Source: a virus. From it: a stretch of 27,544 nt of DNA. A program made the position numbers and the translations under genes. Positions 14,475-23,292 of the stretch are shown here, piece after piece. The DNA lies in the IMG/VR virus record IMGVR_UViG_3300042125_000027, positions 1 to 27,544 of that record. One strand, given 5' to 3'. A model generated the notes under the pieces. It was not told where the DNA came from, made no database searches, and worked only from the letters and a program-made list of their open reading frames with translations. Position 1 is the first letter of the stretch; the number at the start of each line of letters is the position of its first letter.

Positions 14475-17400
14475 GCGTGACGTTGAGCTGATTATCCGGG
14501 CGAAAAACGCTGCCAGCCGCGAGCTGGATGCGGTGACTAAGTCGCTGGAGCGCCTGGACGATCAGCAGACTGCAGTGGGCGAAAGTGCCCGGAAAACGGA
14601 CTCTTTGATCGGGCAACTGGCCGACGAGTTCTCGAAGCTGCAGACCGTCAGCGGAAACCTGAAGTCCCTGGACAAGATCCGTGAGCAAGTGGAACGCTCG
14701 GGCCAAGCTCTGCAGCGTCAGAAGACCGACCTGCAGACGGCCCGCGCCAACCTTCAAGAATTTACCACCGCCCAACAGACGGCGGCCGCATCCTCCAACC
14801 GCCTGCAGAAGGAACTGGCCGAGTCCAGTGCCGCCCTGAAGCAGGAGGCCCAGGCCGTGGCGCAGACCCGCCAGCAGTTCAAGCAGTATGAGCAGGACGC
14901 CCGGCGCGCCGCTGCTGCTGCAGCTGCTGCCGAGAAGGCCCTGGCCGCCGCGCGCCAGCGCTACGCCACGAAGCCCAGCATCTCGAACGAAGCCAACCTG
15001 GTCGAATCCTCGTTGGCGGTGCAGCGCGCTCGTCAGGCGCAGCGGGAAGCCGAGCTGGCCGTGGCCGGCATGACCCAGGCCCTGTCCCGCCAGAACCAGC
15101 AACTGGGCGCCAACCAGAAAGCGAACGCCGAACTGGCCGCAACCCTGAAGACCACGCAGCAGGCAGAGTCTGGCCTGGCCCGAGAGATCGCCCGCACCGA
15201 CGCTGCTATCTCCGCCCAGGGCAGCGAGATCGCCGAGGCCGAGAAGCACTACGCCGAACTGGCGCAGGTGGTCGAGCGCGCAGAGGCGACCTTCCGCCAG
15301 GCTGCCCAGGCCAATGGCGTCGTCGGCCAGTCCGCCGCCCAGGTGGGCCAGCAGCTGACGATCCTGAAGGCGAAGATGCTCGAACTGCAGGCGGCCCAAC
15401 GCAGCATGGGCGCCGGCGTCCGCCCGTTGATCGACGCGCAGTCCATCCGGGACGGCGACGTGGCCTTGCGTGAGGCGACCACCACCATTCGCGCGGCGAC
15501 CAATGCTGCTGCTCGAGGAGAGGTGAGCCTGCGGGAACTCGGCAACGCCGTGGAGCAGACCGCCCGTTCCGCCCAGCAGCTGGACAAGCTCGAGGCCGCG
15601 ATCAGCAAGCAGGGCCAGGCGGTCACCAGCACCCTGGCCGACTGGAAAGCGGCGGAGGCGGAAGTCAAGCGACTGGCCCAAGCCCTGCGCGCTACCGCCC
15701 GCCCCTCCGAGGAACTGGCGGCCGCGTTCGGCAAGGCGCAGGGTCAGGCCAAGGCCGCCAAGGCCGCCTTCCAAGCCGAGGAAGCCGCAGCGGAATCCCT
15801 CAGCGCCTCGCTGCGGGCCGCCGGCATCTCGCACCAGAATCTCAACGAAGCCCAGGCCACCCTGCAGGCGCGCATCGCCAGCGTTCGACAATCCCTGTTG
15901 ACCGGGCGCGCGGCGCTGATCGGCTATGGCGAAGCCGGCGGCGGTGCTGCTCGAGGCTCGCAGAACGCGGCCAACGGCCTGCGGCAGATCCCCGGCGCGG
16001 CCAACCAGGCCAGCAGCAGCTTGAAGGATCTGATTCGCCAGCTCTCCGGCGTGGAACAGCAGGGTCGCCAATCGCTCAGCCTGTTCCAACGCTTCCGGGG
16101 TCAGCTGCTGTCCATCGCCGCGGCGTCCGGCGGTGTGTACGCCGTGCAGTCCGCTCTCCAAGGCGTGGTGCAGGCGCAGCTCTCCCTGGACGCGGTGCAG
16201 TCGCGCTTCTCGGTGGCGTTCGAGGGTGACCAGTCGAAGGTGCAGCGCGCCATGGACTTCACTCGCCAGACCGCCGACGAGCTGGGCCTGGTCTACACCA
16301 CCCTGGCCACCCAGTATTCCAAGCTGGCGGCGGCTTCGCTCGGCACCAACCTCGAGGGCGAGAAGACCGAGCAGATCTTCCGCTCGATTTCCGAGGCGGC
16401 CCGCGTGCTGCGGCTGACCGATGACGAGGTGGCCGGCTCCTTCAAGGCGCTCACCGACATCATCTCGAAAGGCACCATCCAGGCGGAAGAACTCAAGGGC
16501 CAGCTGGGCGACCGATTCCCCGGCGCGGTGCAGATCATGGCGAAGGCGCTCGGCGTGGGCACCGAAGAACTGGCCTCCATGATGGAGCAGGGCCAGCTGA
16601 CCTCGGATTCTCTCGTCGAGTTCGCCGCCGAGATCAAGAAGCGCGTGGCCCCGGCCTTGGGCGAAGCCATCGAGTCGCCGGCCGCCGCGTTCGACCGACT
16701 GCGCAACGCCATCTTCGACGCACAGACCACCATCGCGCAGTCGGGCTTCCTGACCGAACTGGCCAACGGCGCCGAAGACCTGGCCAAGGCCTTGAGCGAC
16801 CCCGCTATCCAGGAAAGCCTGCGCGCCATCGGCAAGGGCCTGGGCGACTTGATTCGACTCGGCGCGGACGTGATCCCCTACATCGAGGAGATCGGCACGG
16901 CCCTGCAGGTGCTGGCCGCCTTCATGGTCGCCCGCTTCGTCGGCGGCGCCCTGGCCGACACCGTCAAGGGCTTCCAGAAGCTGCGCCTGGCCGCGACCTT
17001 CGTGAAGGCGGAACTGCCGCAACTGCTGACCGCGTTCGCCAACCTCTCGACGGCCGCCACTGCTGCGGGCGGCGGGGTCAAGGGCCTGGCCGCCGCCCTC
17101 GCCGGTTCCGGCCTGGTCCGCGCCGGTCTGTGGGGCGTGATCGCCGGCGAGATCTACCTGATCGCCGACGCCGCTTACGAGGCCTACCAGGCTCAGCAGC
17201 AACTGGAGAACTTCCGCACGCAGTCGGCCGCTCAGGGCGCCGCCGCCCAGGACGAGCTGCGGGAGAAGACCGAGGCCTTCGTCCGCGCGCAGGAAGAGGC
17301 TCAGGGCAGCCTGGTGAAAACCGGGGAGCAGGCGAAGACCACCGCCGAGCGGATGGCCGAGCTGGCGGATCGTTCCGCCAAGGCCTACCAGGATGCGACC

Positions 17401-19536
17401 AACGCTCAAGGCGGGTGGATCAAGTCCGGCGACAAAGTCCTGAAGATGACGGACAAGGAGATCGACGCCTATCAGGAGTACCTGATCGCCCTGATGAAGG
17501 TGACCGGGCAGCGCCGCACCTACGCGATGACTCAGCCGCACACGGAAGAGAACGCGCAGCTGATCGCCAACCTCACGCTGCAGGAAAACGAGCTGGCCCG
17601 CGCTGTCGAATTCTCGGCGACCGTAGAGCGCGGCCGCGCCGAGGCCGTGAAGAAGACCGCCGGCAGCGTCAAGGAAATGGCCACGGCTATCGAAGATGCC
17701 GAGGGTGCTGCTGACGCGCTGGACCGCCGCCTGAATGCGGTGGCCACCATGAACTTCGAGAACTCGATCATCGCCCTCGAGCGCGTGCACAACGCCAAGA
17801 TGGCGGCCCTTACGGTATCCGGCGCCGACGAGAACAAGATCCTGGCCCAGACCACCTCGTTCGAGCAGAAACGCCTGGACCTGGTGCGCCAGTACAGCCA
17901 GAAGCAGCTCGCCCTGGTGCAGCAGGACACCGACAAGCGCAAGCAGATCCTCGCCGGCCAGGAGATGGACGCCCTCAAACGCGCCCAGGCCATCACGAAG
18001 ATCGAACAGGAAGCGGCCGACCGCCGCATCCAGATCGTGCAGAACGAAGCCCAGCAGGTGCAGTCCGCTCGCGAGGCGGCCCTCAACCGCTACATGGCGG
18101 CGCTCGGCCGTGTCGCAGACCTGGACCGTCGGATTGCGGATCTGCGTCTGCAGGGCGAATTCCAGGTGCAGGACATCCGCCGCTCCGCCATGACCGAGTA
18201 CCAGGCCTACCTGTCGCGCCAGGCCGAGCTGACCAAGCTCAACGGCCGCATCCAGGAGGAAGTGGCCAAGGGCAACCTGGAAGTCGCCGAAAGCCTGGCC
18301 CAGCGCCAACTCGCCCTGGCGCAGCAGCTCAACACCGAGATCAAGGACGGCGAGCGGGTGATCGTCTCGAAGGAGCAGGCCGCCCAGAACGCCGTTTCCG
18401 GCACCGAGAAAGCCAACGCTAACCTGATCACCGTCCTGGAAAAGCGTCGGGCTATCGAGAAGGCCGAAGCCGAGGAGCAGAAGGCTCTCTACGAGAACCT
18501 GACGACCACCCTGGAAAAGCTCAACACCACCCTGGCGAAGATGGCCGGCGCCACCGAAGTGGACATCCCGCTGTCGGTCGACGAGCAAAAAGCCCAGGAC
18601 GAACTCAAGGCCACGATGGAGAAGATGCGCGCGGTCGCGTTCCAGCAGAAGGTCGGCGTGCCGATCACCGCGGACACCCGCGACTACCTGCAGAAGTTCG
18701 ACAGCGAGGTGCTGTCGGCGGACGGCAGCAAGATCCGCGTGGGTGTGTTCCTCGAGGACGGCGCCTACAAGCTCAAGGTCAACGAGATCAAAAACGAGGA
18801 GATCGTGGCCACCGCCCGCGTGGAGTTCTCCGGCACCGACCTCGAGAAGGCGATTAACCGGGCAAAAGAGATCATCGCGGGCGATGTTCCGGAGATGCAG
18901 CTGGCGTTCAACAGTCAGGCCGTGTACGACGAATTCCAGAAGTTTTCCTCGGAAGTGCAGGCCAAGCTGTCGGAGGAGTCGTTCGTCGTCACCACCCAGT
19001 TGCAGGGCAACGACGAGGAGCTGCAGGCGAAGATGGCGGAGATCGCCGCGACGGTCACCCCGAGCGAGGTCAACTTCGTGCCGAACACGGCCGCCGCCGA
19101 CCAGGCTCGCAACGCCATCGCTCAGCCGATCATCGTGCCGGTGCAGTACGTGCCGACCAACTCGGTTCCCCAGCGCTCCAACGGCGGGGTTATCCGCGTG
19201 CCCGGCTTCGCTAACGGCGGATCTCCGGGCGGCATGATCTCGGGCCCTGGAACCACCAAGTCCGACTCGATCCTGGCAGCCGTCAGCAACAAGGAATACA
19301 TCGTGCGGGCCATGGCGGTGAAGAAGTACGGCCAGGGCTTCATGAACGCCCTCAACTCCGGCGCCATCAGTGCGGATCGCCTGAAAGGCGTCATGGGCGG
19401 CGGATCGCAGTACGAGGCCACCTTGAACCTGACGATCAACGGCCAGGGCATCGGCGCCTTGTCCGGCAGCCAGCAAACAGTCAATAATTTAGTGGACGCG
19501 CTCAGCGAGCTGCAGCGCCAACTGGGGAACTCCTGA
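14467..19536 (+). CDS. Tail tape measure protein
   Basis: Sets tail length and is ejected ahead of the DNA; 1,689 residues. Residues 1 to about 550 are a long Ala/Gln/Glu-rich coiled coil. Residues about 560-770 hold the tape-measure N-terminal-type domain (SRFSVAFEG, TLATQYSKLAAAS, then SKGTIQAEELKGQLGDRFPGA). Hydrophobic segments near 812-832 and 886-905 may cross the host membrane during ejection. A second coiled coil spans about 900-1390. The C-terminus has the Gly-rich GGVIRVPGFANGG stretch followed by KSDSILAAVSNKEYIVRA and a KYG-x-G-F-M-N motif near 1572-1640, widespread in tape measure proteins. GAGGAAG at 14453-14459 lies seven bases before the ATG. Only one TTA, CTA or TCA codon is present, at 19489. 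Confidence 0.96.
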   Translation: MAKRDVELIIRAKNAASRELDAVTKSLERLDDQQTAVGESARKTDSLIGQLADEFSKLQTVSGNLKSLDKIREQVERSGQALQRQKTDLQTARANLQEFTTAQQTAAASSNRLQKELAESSAALKQEAQAVAQTRQQFKQYEQDARRAAAAAAAAEKALAAARQRYATKPSISNEANLVESSLAVQRARQAQREAELAVAGMTQALSRQNQQLGANQKANAELAATLKTTQQAESGLAREIARTDAAISAQGSEIAEAEKHYAELAQVVERAEATFRQAAQANGVVGQSAAQVGQQLTILKAKMLELQAAQRSMGAGVRPLIDAQSIRDGDVALREATTTIRAATNAAARGEVSLRELGNAVEQTARSAQQLDKLEAAISKQGQAVTSTLADWKAAEAEVKRLAQALRATARPSEELAAAFGKAQGQAKAAKAAFQAEEAAAESLSASLRAAGISHQNLNEAQATLQARIASVRQSLLTGRAALIGYGEAGGGAARGSQNAANGLRQIPGAANQASSSLKDLIRQLSGVEQQGRQSLSLFQRFRGQLLSIAAASGGVYAVQSALQGVVQAQLSLDAVQSRFSVAFEGDQSKVQRAMDFTRQTADELGLVYTTLATQYSKLAAASLGTNLEGEKTEQIFRSISEAARVLRLTDDEVAGSFKALTDIISKGTIQAEELKGQLGDRFPGAVQIMAKALGVGTEELASMMEQGQLTSDSLVEFAAEIKKRVAPALGEAIESPAAAFDRLRNAIFDAQTTIAQSGFLTELANGAEDLAKALSDPAIQESLRAIGKGLGDLIRLGADVIPYIEEIGTALQVLAAFMVARFVGGALADTVKGFQKLRLAATFVKAELPQLLTAFANLSTAATAAGGGVKGLAAALAGSGLVRAGLWGVIAGEIYLIADAAYEAYQAQQQLENFRTQSAAQGAAAQDELREKTEAFVRAQEEAQGSLVKTGEQAKTTAERMAELADRSAKAYQDATNAQGGWIKSGDKVLKMTDKEIDAYQEYLIALMKVTGQRRTYAMTQPHTEENAQLIANLTLQENELARAVEFSATVERGRAEAVKKTAGSVKEMATAIEDAEGAADALDRRLNAVATMNFENSIIALERVHNAKMAALTVSGADENKILAQTTSFEQKRLDLVRQYSQKQLALVQQDTDKRKQILAGQEMDALKRAQAITKIEQEAADRRIQIVQNEAQQVQSAREAALNRYMAALGRVADLDRRIADLRLQGEFQVQDIRRSAMTEYQAYLSRQAELTKLNGRIQEEVAKGNLEVAESLAQRQLALAQQLNTEIKDGERVIVSKEQAAQNAVSGTEKANANLITVLEKRRAIEKAEAEEQKALYENLTTTLEKLNTTLAKMAGATEVDIPLSVDEQKAQDELKATMEKMRAVAFQQKVGVPITADTRDYLQKFDSEVLSADGSKIRVGVFLEDGAYKLKVNEIKNEEIVATARVEFSGTDLEKAINRAKEIIAGDVPEMQLAFNSQAVYDEFQKFSSEVQAKLSEESFVVTTQLQGNDEELQAKMAEIAATVTPSEVNFVPNTAAADQARNAIAQPIIVPVQYVPTNSVPQRSNGGVIRVPGFANGGSPGGMISGPGTTKSDSILAAVSNKEYIVRAMAVKKYGQGFMNALNSGAISADRLKGVMGGGSQYEATLNLTINGQGIGALSGSQQTVNNLVDALSELQRQLGNS

Positions 19537-19922
19537 TGAACACCCTTCGTCTCGGCGGCATCGAGCTGAATTCGCAGATGGTGTGGTCTGACCGGCACAC
19601 CTCGCAGGCGGTCGCCCAGGCCGTCCTGCGCACGCTCGGCGGGGCACCGGTGGTCTTCAGCCAACAGTTGGTCGCAGGGCAGAGCATCACGCTCGAAGCG
19701 CGTCAGGATCGCGGCTGGATTCGCGGCAGCGTGCTGCAGGAACTGATCGCCCTGGCGAACGTGGCGGGCAATATCATGGAGCTGCAGGTCAACACGCTGT
19801 CGATCCAGGTGATGTTCCGCCATCATGAAGCACCGGCTCTCGACTTCGAGCCAATCACCCCTCGCCTCAACGAGGGCAACAACGATATCTACACTGGCAC
19901 GATCAAGCTGATCACCGTCTAG
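19536..19922 (+). CDS. Minor tail protein, probable distal-tail (gpM/Dit-position) protein
   Basis: A 128-residue beta-rich protein starting in the tape measure stop (TGATG), where lambda has M. It opens with LRLGGIELNSQMVWSD, continues AVAQAVLRTLGGAPVVFS and GQSITLEARQDRGWIRGSVLQEL, and closes with a YTGTIKLITV strand. This resembles small phage tail proteins that begin with a 'L-x-G-x-x-L' strand and carry a 'G-x-x-I-T-L' strand. It may form the ring between tube and tip. Similarity to lambda gpM itself is not evident, so the role is inferred from position and fold pattern. Confidence 0.55.
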   Translation: MNTLRLGGIELNSQMVWSDRHTSQAVAQAVLRTLGGAPVVFSQQLVAGQSITLEARQDRGWIRGSVLQELIALANVAGNIMELQVNTLSIQVMFRHHEAPALDFEPITPRLNEGNNDIYTGTIKLITV

Positions 19923-19931
19923 GAGCCGTTC

Positions 19932-20930
19932 ATGTCCATTACCCCTTCCGAACTCCGCTGGTACAAGTCGCAAACGGTCTCCGACAGCTCGGCCAATGGC
20001 GGCCGTATGAGCACGGTGGAGTCGCCGTCCGGCGTGAAGAACAACATTTTCCCCGACGTCAGCCTGGCCGAACGAACTGCCGGCATCGTGCGTCTGCGCA
20101 AGCTGTTCCTGAAGGTGGCCAACGATGACGATCTGACGTTGTTCAACGGCCGGGTCTTCATGCAGCTCAACACTCCGGGCGACGACAACGTGACCTTCTT
20201 CCCCGGCAACCAGCGCGGCACCCAGGCTTCGGTCACCGGATCTGAGCGCCTGTACGGCGGCGGCCGTCTGAATGCCAACGTCTCGGCCGGCGCGCTGACC
20301 TTCGTGGTGGCCACCGAAGGCGCGGCGTTGAACTACCTGCGCACCGGGGACGTGATCCGGATCACCGACAAGACCTCGGTCGGCGGCAGCGGCAACGAGG
20401 AATTCGTGACCGCGAGCAACGTGACCTGGGCGGGCGACCTGGCAACCGTCACCATCCCCAGCCCTGGCCTGGCCAATGGCTACACGGCGTCCAACACCGG
20501 CGTGTCCTCCGTCTACGAGGCGGGCGACGTCAAGACCAACGTCACGGCCCCTGCGATCACCTCGGCCACCGGCACCGCCGACTTCGTGGCGAACCCGATC
20601 CTCGGCGACAACATCGCCACCATCGAGCAGGACTGGACGCTGACCTTCACCAGCTCGACCGCCTACACCATCGTCGGCGACGTGGTCGGCAGCGTGGGCT
20701 CGGGCAACATCAGCTCCGACGCCACCCCCGGCAACCCGAACTTCTCCGGCAAGCCGTACTTCACTATCCCGTCTGCAGCTTGGGGCGGCACCTGGGCACC
20801 GGGCGACACGGTCACCTTCACGACCAGTCCGGCGGCCATCCCCGTCTGGTATCGCCAGGCTGTCCCTGCTGGCGCGTCTGCGCTGTCCGGTGACCGCGTT
20901 ATCATTGGCCTGTCCGGCGAATCCGCATGA
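19932..20930 (+). CDS. Virion structural protein, tail-tip region, function unknown
   Basis: A 332-residue protein without cysteine and with strongly beta composition (many Thr, Val, Gly, Ser). Residues about 1-90 look like one domain (ELRWYKSQTVSD, IVRLRKLFLKVANDD, NGRVFMQL); the rest has repeated short strands (GALTFVVATEG, GDVIRITDKTS, GDLATVTIPS, WTLTFTSSTAYTIVGDVVG, GDTVTFTTS). No catalytic motif or transmembrane segment is seen. AGGAG at 19921-19925 overlaps the previous stop and is six bases from the ATG. Its stop overlaps the next start (ATGA). Location and composition fit a tail-tip structural protein, but I do not recognise a named family. Confidence 0.6.
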   Translation: MSITPSELRWYKSQTVSDSSANGGRMSTVESPSGVKNNIFPDVSLAERTAGIVRLRKLFLKVANDDDLTLFNGRVFMQLNTPGDDNVTFFPGNQRGTQASVTGSERLYGGGRLNANVSAGALTFVVATEGAALNYLRTGDVIRITDKTSVGGSGNEEFVTASNVTWAGDLATVTIPSPGLANGYTASNTGVSSVYEAGDVKTNVTAPAITSATGTADFVANPILGDNIATIEQDWTLTFTSSTAYTIVGDVVGSVGSGNISSDATPGNPNFSGKPYFTIPSAAWGGTWAPGDTVTFTTSPAAIPVWYRQAVPAGASALSGDRVIIGLSGESA

Positions 20931-22102
20931 GCACGCAGGCTGAAGTCACGGTCGCGATCACCGGGCCTGCCGACAGCCTGCAACTCGTCTACCTCAAAGA
21001 AGACAACCTGCTGCCGTCTGAAATCGAGGCGGCCAAGGAATCTGCGGACAACATCGCCGCCGGCTGCAACGCCGTCTCGACGGGGCCGGTGAAGACGCCG
21101 GCCGAACTCAACGCCGAGAAGGAAGCCCTGCACCACCTGGACCAGCACGCTTGGCCGATCCGGAAGCTGCGCCTCTACCCGGCGGTGAACGCGGTTCTGC
21201 GCTGCTCCTACGGCACGATCATCGGGCAGCACGTCGTCAACGCCGTGGAGAGCGAGATCATCACCTTCTCCGGCTCGGACCAGACCACCCTCGAGCACCG
21301 CGGCGACCCGATCTCCATCACCCCGATTGGCCGCGTCTACGACGAGAATGCCAACCAGGTGAACACCCCTTCCCTCCAGTACCGTGGCCGTGGCCTGCTG
21401 ACGGCCGACCGCCGGATCTGGGGGCAGTTCGAGGCCCGATACAACACCCAGTACCGGGTTCTGCAGCTGACCGTGGTCCCGACTGGCGCGAGCTTCGAAG
21501 TCCAGGTCATGGCCAAGCACGGCGACGAGATCGCGGACACCCTGGTGCCGTTCGAGCTGCTTGAGTTCGACACTGGGCAGGTGGCCGGCGTGGACTGTGG
21601 AGGCGGAATCGACGCCAATCCGGAGCCCACCAATCCGCCGCCGCCGGCAGGCCGGTACCAGCTGATCGCCATGAACCACGCCCCGGAGGTCGAGAAAGGC
21701 AAGACCCTGGCGGTGACCTTGATCCTGCGCAATATCAACGGCGTGCAGGGTTCCGGCTCGGTCACCTTCGGCCTTCGATACACCGACGATTCGGCGAGCG
21801 CCACCTTCTCCTGCGACGCGAATGGCCAGACTTCCGTGAACCTCAACGTCACCTGCACCGAGGTCGGGCACTTCATCACCGAAGGCCGGATCATCGGCGA
21901 CTTCTTCAGCACCCGCACCGGCAGCGTCCAGGTCACCGACCCGGCCGAAGAAGAGCCCGAGGAGTGGCCCGAGCTGGAGCGCGAGATGTCGGAGATCGAT
22001 GTCAACGGCGTGCTGATCAAACGGATCGAGACCGTCACCTTCGAGAAGGGCGAGACGGGCAAGAAGGTCAAACTGATATTCGACAACACGGACGTCGAGT
22101 GA
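20927..22102 (+). CDS. Tail-tip structural protein with an Ig-like domain
   Basis: 391 residues with visible modules. Residues 1-225 are a mixed alpha/beta region. A Pro-rich linker (NPEPTNPPPP) occupies 231-240. Residues about 244-337 form an Ig-like beta sandwich (KGKTLAVTLILRNING, GSVTFGLRY, TSVNLNVTCTEVGHFITEGRI, TGSVQVTD). An acidic linker follows at 339-354, then a short C-terminal module (IDVNGVLIKRIETVTFEKGE). Ig-like domains are frequent on phage tail proteins and often give weak cell-surface binding. Function otherwise unknown. The gene overlaps both neighbours by one to four bases, so it is translated as part of the same tail operon. Confidence 0.62.
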   Translation: MSTQAEVTVAITGPADSLQLVYLKEDNLLPSEIEAAKESADNIAAGCNAVSTGPVKTPAELNAEKEALHHLDQHAWPIRKLRLYPAVNAVLRCSYGTIIGQHVVNAVESEIITFSGSDQTTLEHRGDPISITPIGRVYDENANQVNTPSLQYRGRGLLTADRRIWGQFEARYNTQYRVLQLTVVPTGASFEVQVMAKHGDEIADTLVPFELLEFDTGQVAGVDCGGGIDANPEPTNPPPPAGRYQLIAMNHAPEVEKGKTLAVTLILRNINGVQGSGSVTFGLRYTDDSASATFSCDANGQTSVNLNVTCTEVGHFITEGRIIGDFFSTRTGSVQVTDPAEEEPEEWPELEREMSEIDVNGVLIKRIETVTFEKGETGKKVKLIFDNTDVE

Positions 22103-23262
22103 TGGCCGGGATTATCGAAGGGCCTTTCCGCTACATCGTCCAGGTGCCCAGCTTCAATCCCTTCCTTCGCGGCATGCAGGAGCTGATGTTCCCTTTCTCC
22201 GCCGGCCACCAGCTGATCGGCGAGGCCAACGCCGGACCTGGGCCGACGCCGACAGGAACCTACTCCTACGTCGACTCGATCTCCTTCGATCCGGGGTCGA
22301 GTGAGTTGAGCGAGGTATTCACGGCCGCGGTGCTGACGGCTTCCGAAACCCCTTGGGGCTACCAGCGCGGGTTCCGGGTTCTGCTGGAAATCGGTGAGTG
22401 GGGCAGCAAGATCGGCCGTTGGGTTGGCCAGTACGTTCGGGTGAACGGCGAACTGCGGCGGCCGTGGCACTTCAGCCGTACCTTCGTCTCGGGCTACTGG
22501 CAACTGGATTTCTACCTGAATGGGGTGCAGGCGCTGGAGACCGACGAGGTCACCGTGCAGCTGATACTGACCACGCTGCCGGATAACTACAGTCCGAAGA
22601 CCAGCCAGATCGTCATCCGCGTAGGCGACACTCCCCCCTTCGACTATGAGGCGGAGAAGGCCACCGTGCAGAGCGTACTGGGCTCGCAGCCGGCCAGCCC
22701 GGCGTGGCCGGTTTCGGACGGTGCCGTGGTCACCTCCTTCTCCCGCACCACCGAATCATCCGAGAACCCTCGGCCGGAATACTTCGAGAGGCTGACCTAC
22801 TCGGTCCAACCCCTGGAGATGACCGACCCCAACATCTTCTGGGCGGTTGGGCGCGCGAGCGTGCCGACCATGGGCCAGGTGCAGTTCTACTTCGGCGTGT
22901 ACCGGCACGATGCCTCGGGAAGAGTGCCCTGGCCCTACGGCACCAACGTCTCGGGAAGTCCGACCTCCGTGCTCACCGCGGCGACTGTCACTTTGTCGCG
23001 TCCAGCGCCGCTCCGGGTCTTCATCGAATCAACCGGCAGCTCGCCGATCATGACCCTGAAGGCTGAATTCACCGGCGGAGATATCGAGGACATTGCTTCC
23101 ATCGACGTTTCGGAACTCGACGGCGAATACCTGGCAGATCGAAAATTCCTCGTCCAGGAGGCGTTGTCGTCGACGTCCGAGTCCTACGACTACAGTATCC
23201 CCGGCTACTGGTACACCGAGAAAGCCTGCCTGGTCCGAGGCCTGGCTTGCTACTATCCCTAG
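22102..23262 (+). CDS. Virion structural protein, tail-tip region, function unknown
   Basis: 386 residues from the ATG at 22102, which overlaps the previous TGA. The frame is open further left to a GTG at 21964, but that lies wholly inside the upstream gene, so I use the ATG. The protein is rich in aromatic and beta-forming residues (FRYIVQVPSFNPFLRG, GYQRGFRVLLEIGEWGSK, YWQLDFYLNGV, VTVQLILTTLPDNYSP, GQVQFYFGVYRHD) and ends in a Tyr/Trp-rich segment with two Cys. No signal peptide, membrane helix or enzymatic motif is seen. The context suggests a tail-tip or receptor-binding structural component. Confidence 0.58.
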   Translation: MAGIIEGPFRYIVQVPSFNPFLRGMQELMFPFSAGHQLIGEANAGPGPTPTGTYSYVDSISFDPGSSELSEVFTAAVLTASETPWGYQRGFRVLLEIGEWGSKIGRWVGQYVRVNGELRRPWHFSRTFVSGYWQLDFYLNGVQALETDEVTVQLILTTLPDNYSPKTSQIVIRVGDTPPFDYEAEKATVQSVLGSQPASPAWPVSDGAVVTSFSRTTESSENPRPEYFERLTYSVQPLEMTDPNIFWAVGRASVPTMGQVQFYFGVYRHDASGRVPWPYGTNVSGSPTSVLTAATVTLSRPAPLRVFIESTGSSPIMTLKAEFTGGDIEDIASIDVSELDGEYLADRKFLVQEALSSTSESYDYSIPGYWYTEKACLVRGLACYYP

Positions 23263-23292
23263 CCGAAGAGTCCCTATCAGGAGCCTTAGACC

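Noticed and set aside
14440-19476. A 1,678-codon open frame on the minus strand opposite the tape measure gene
   Set aside because: It lies in exact codon register with the sense gene, so it only needs the sense gene to avoid TTA, CTA and TCA. Its protein is a low-complexity mirror of the tape measure codons with no recognisable domain or ribosome-binding site.
21964-22101. GTG start at 21964 for the 22102 gene
   Set aside because: It would overlap the upstream gene by 139 bases. The ATG at 22102, in a TGATG overlap, follows the pattern of the other junctions here.
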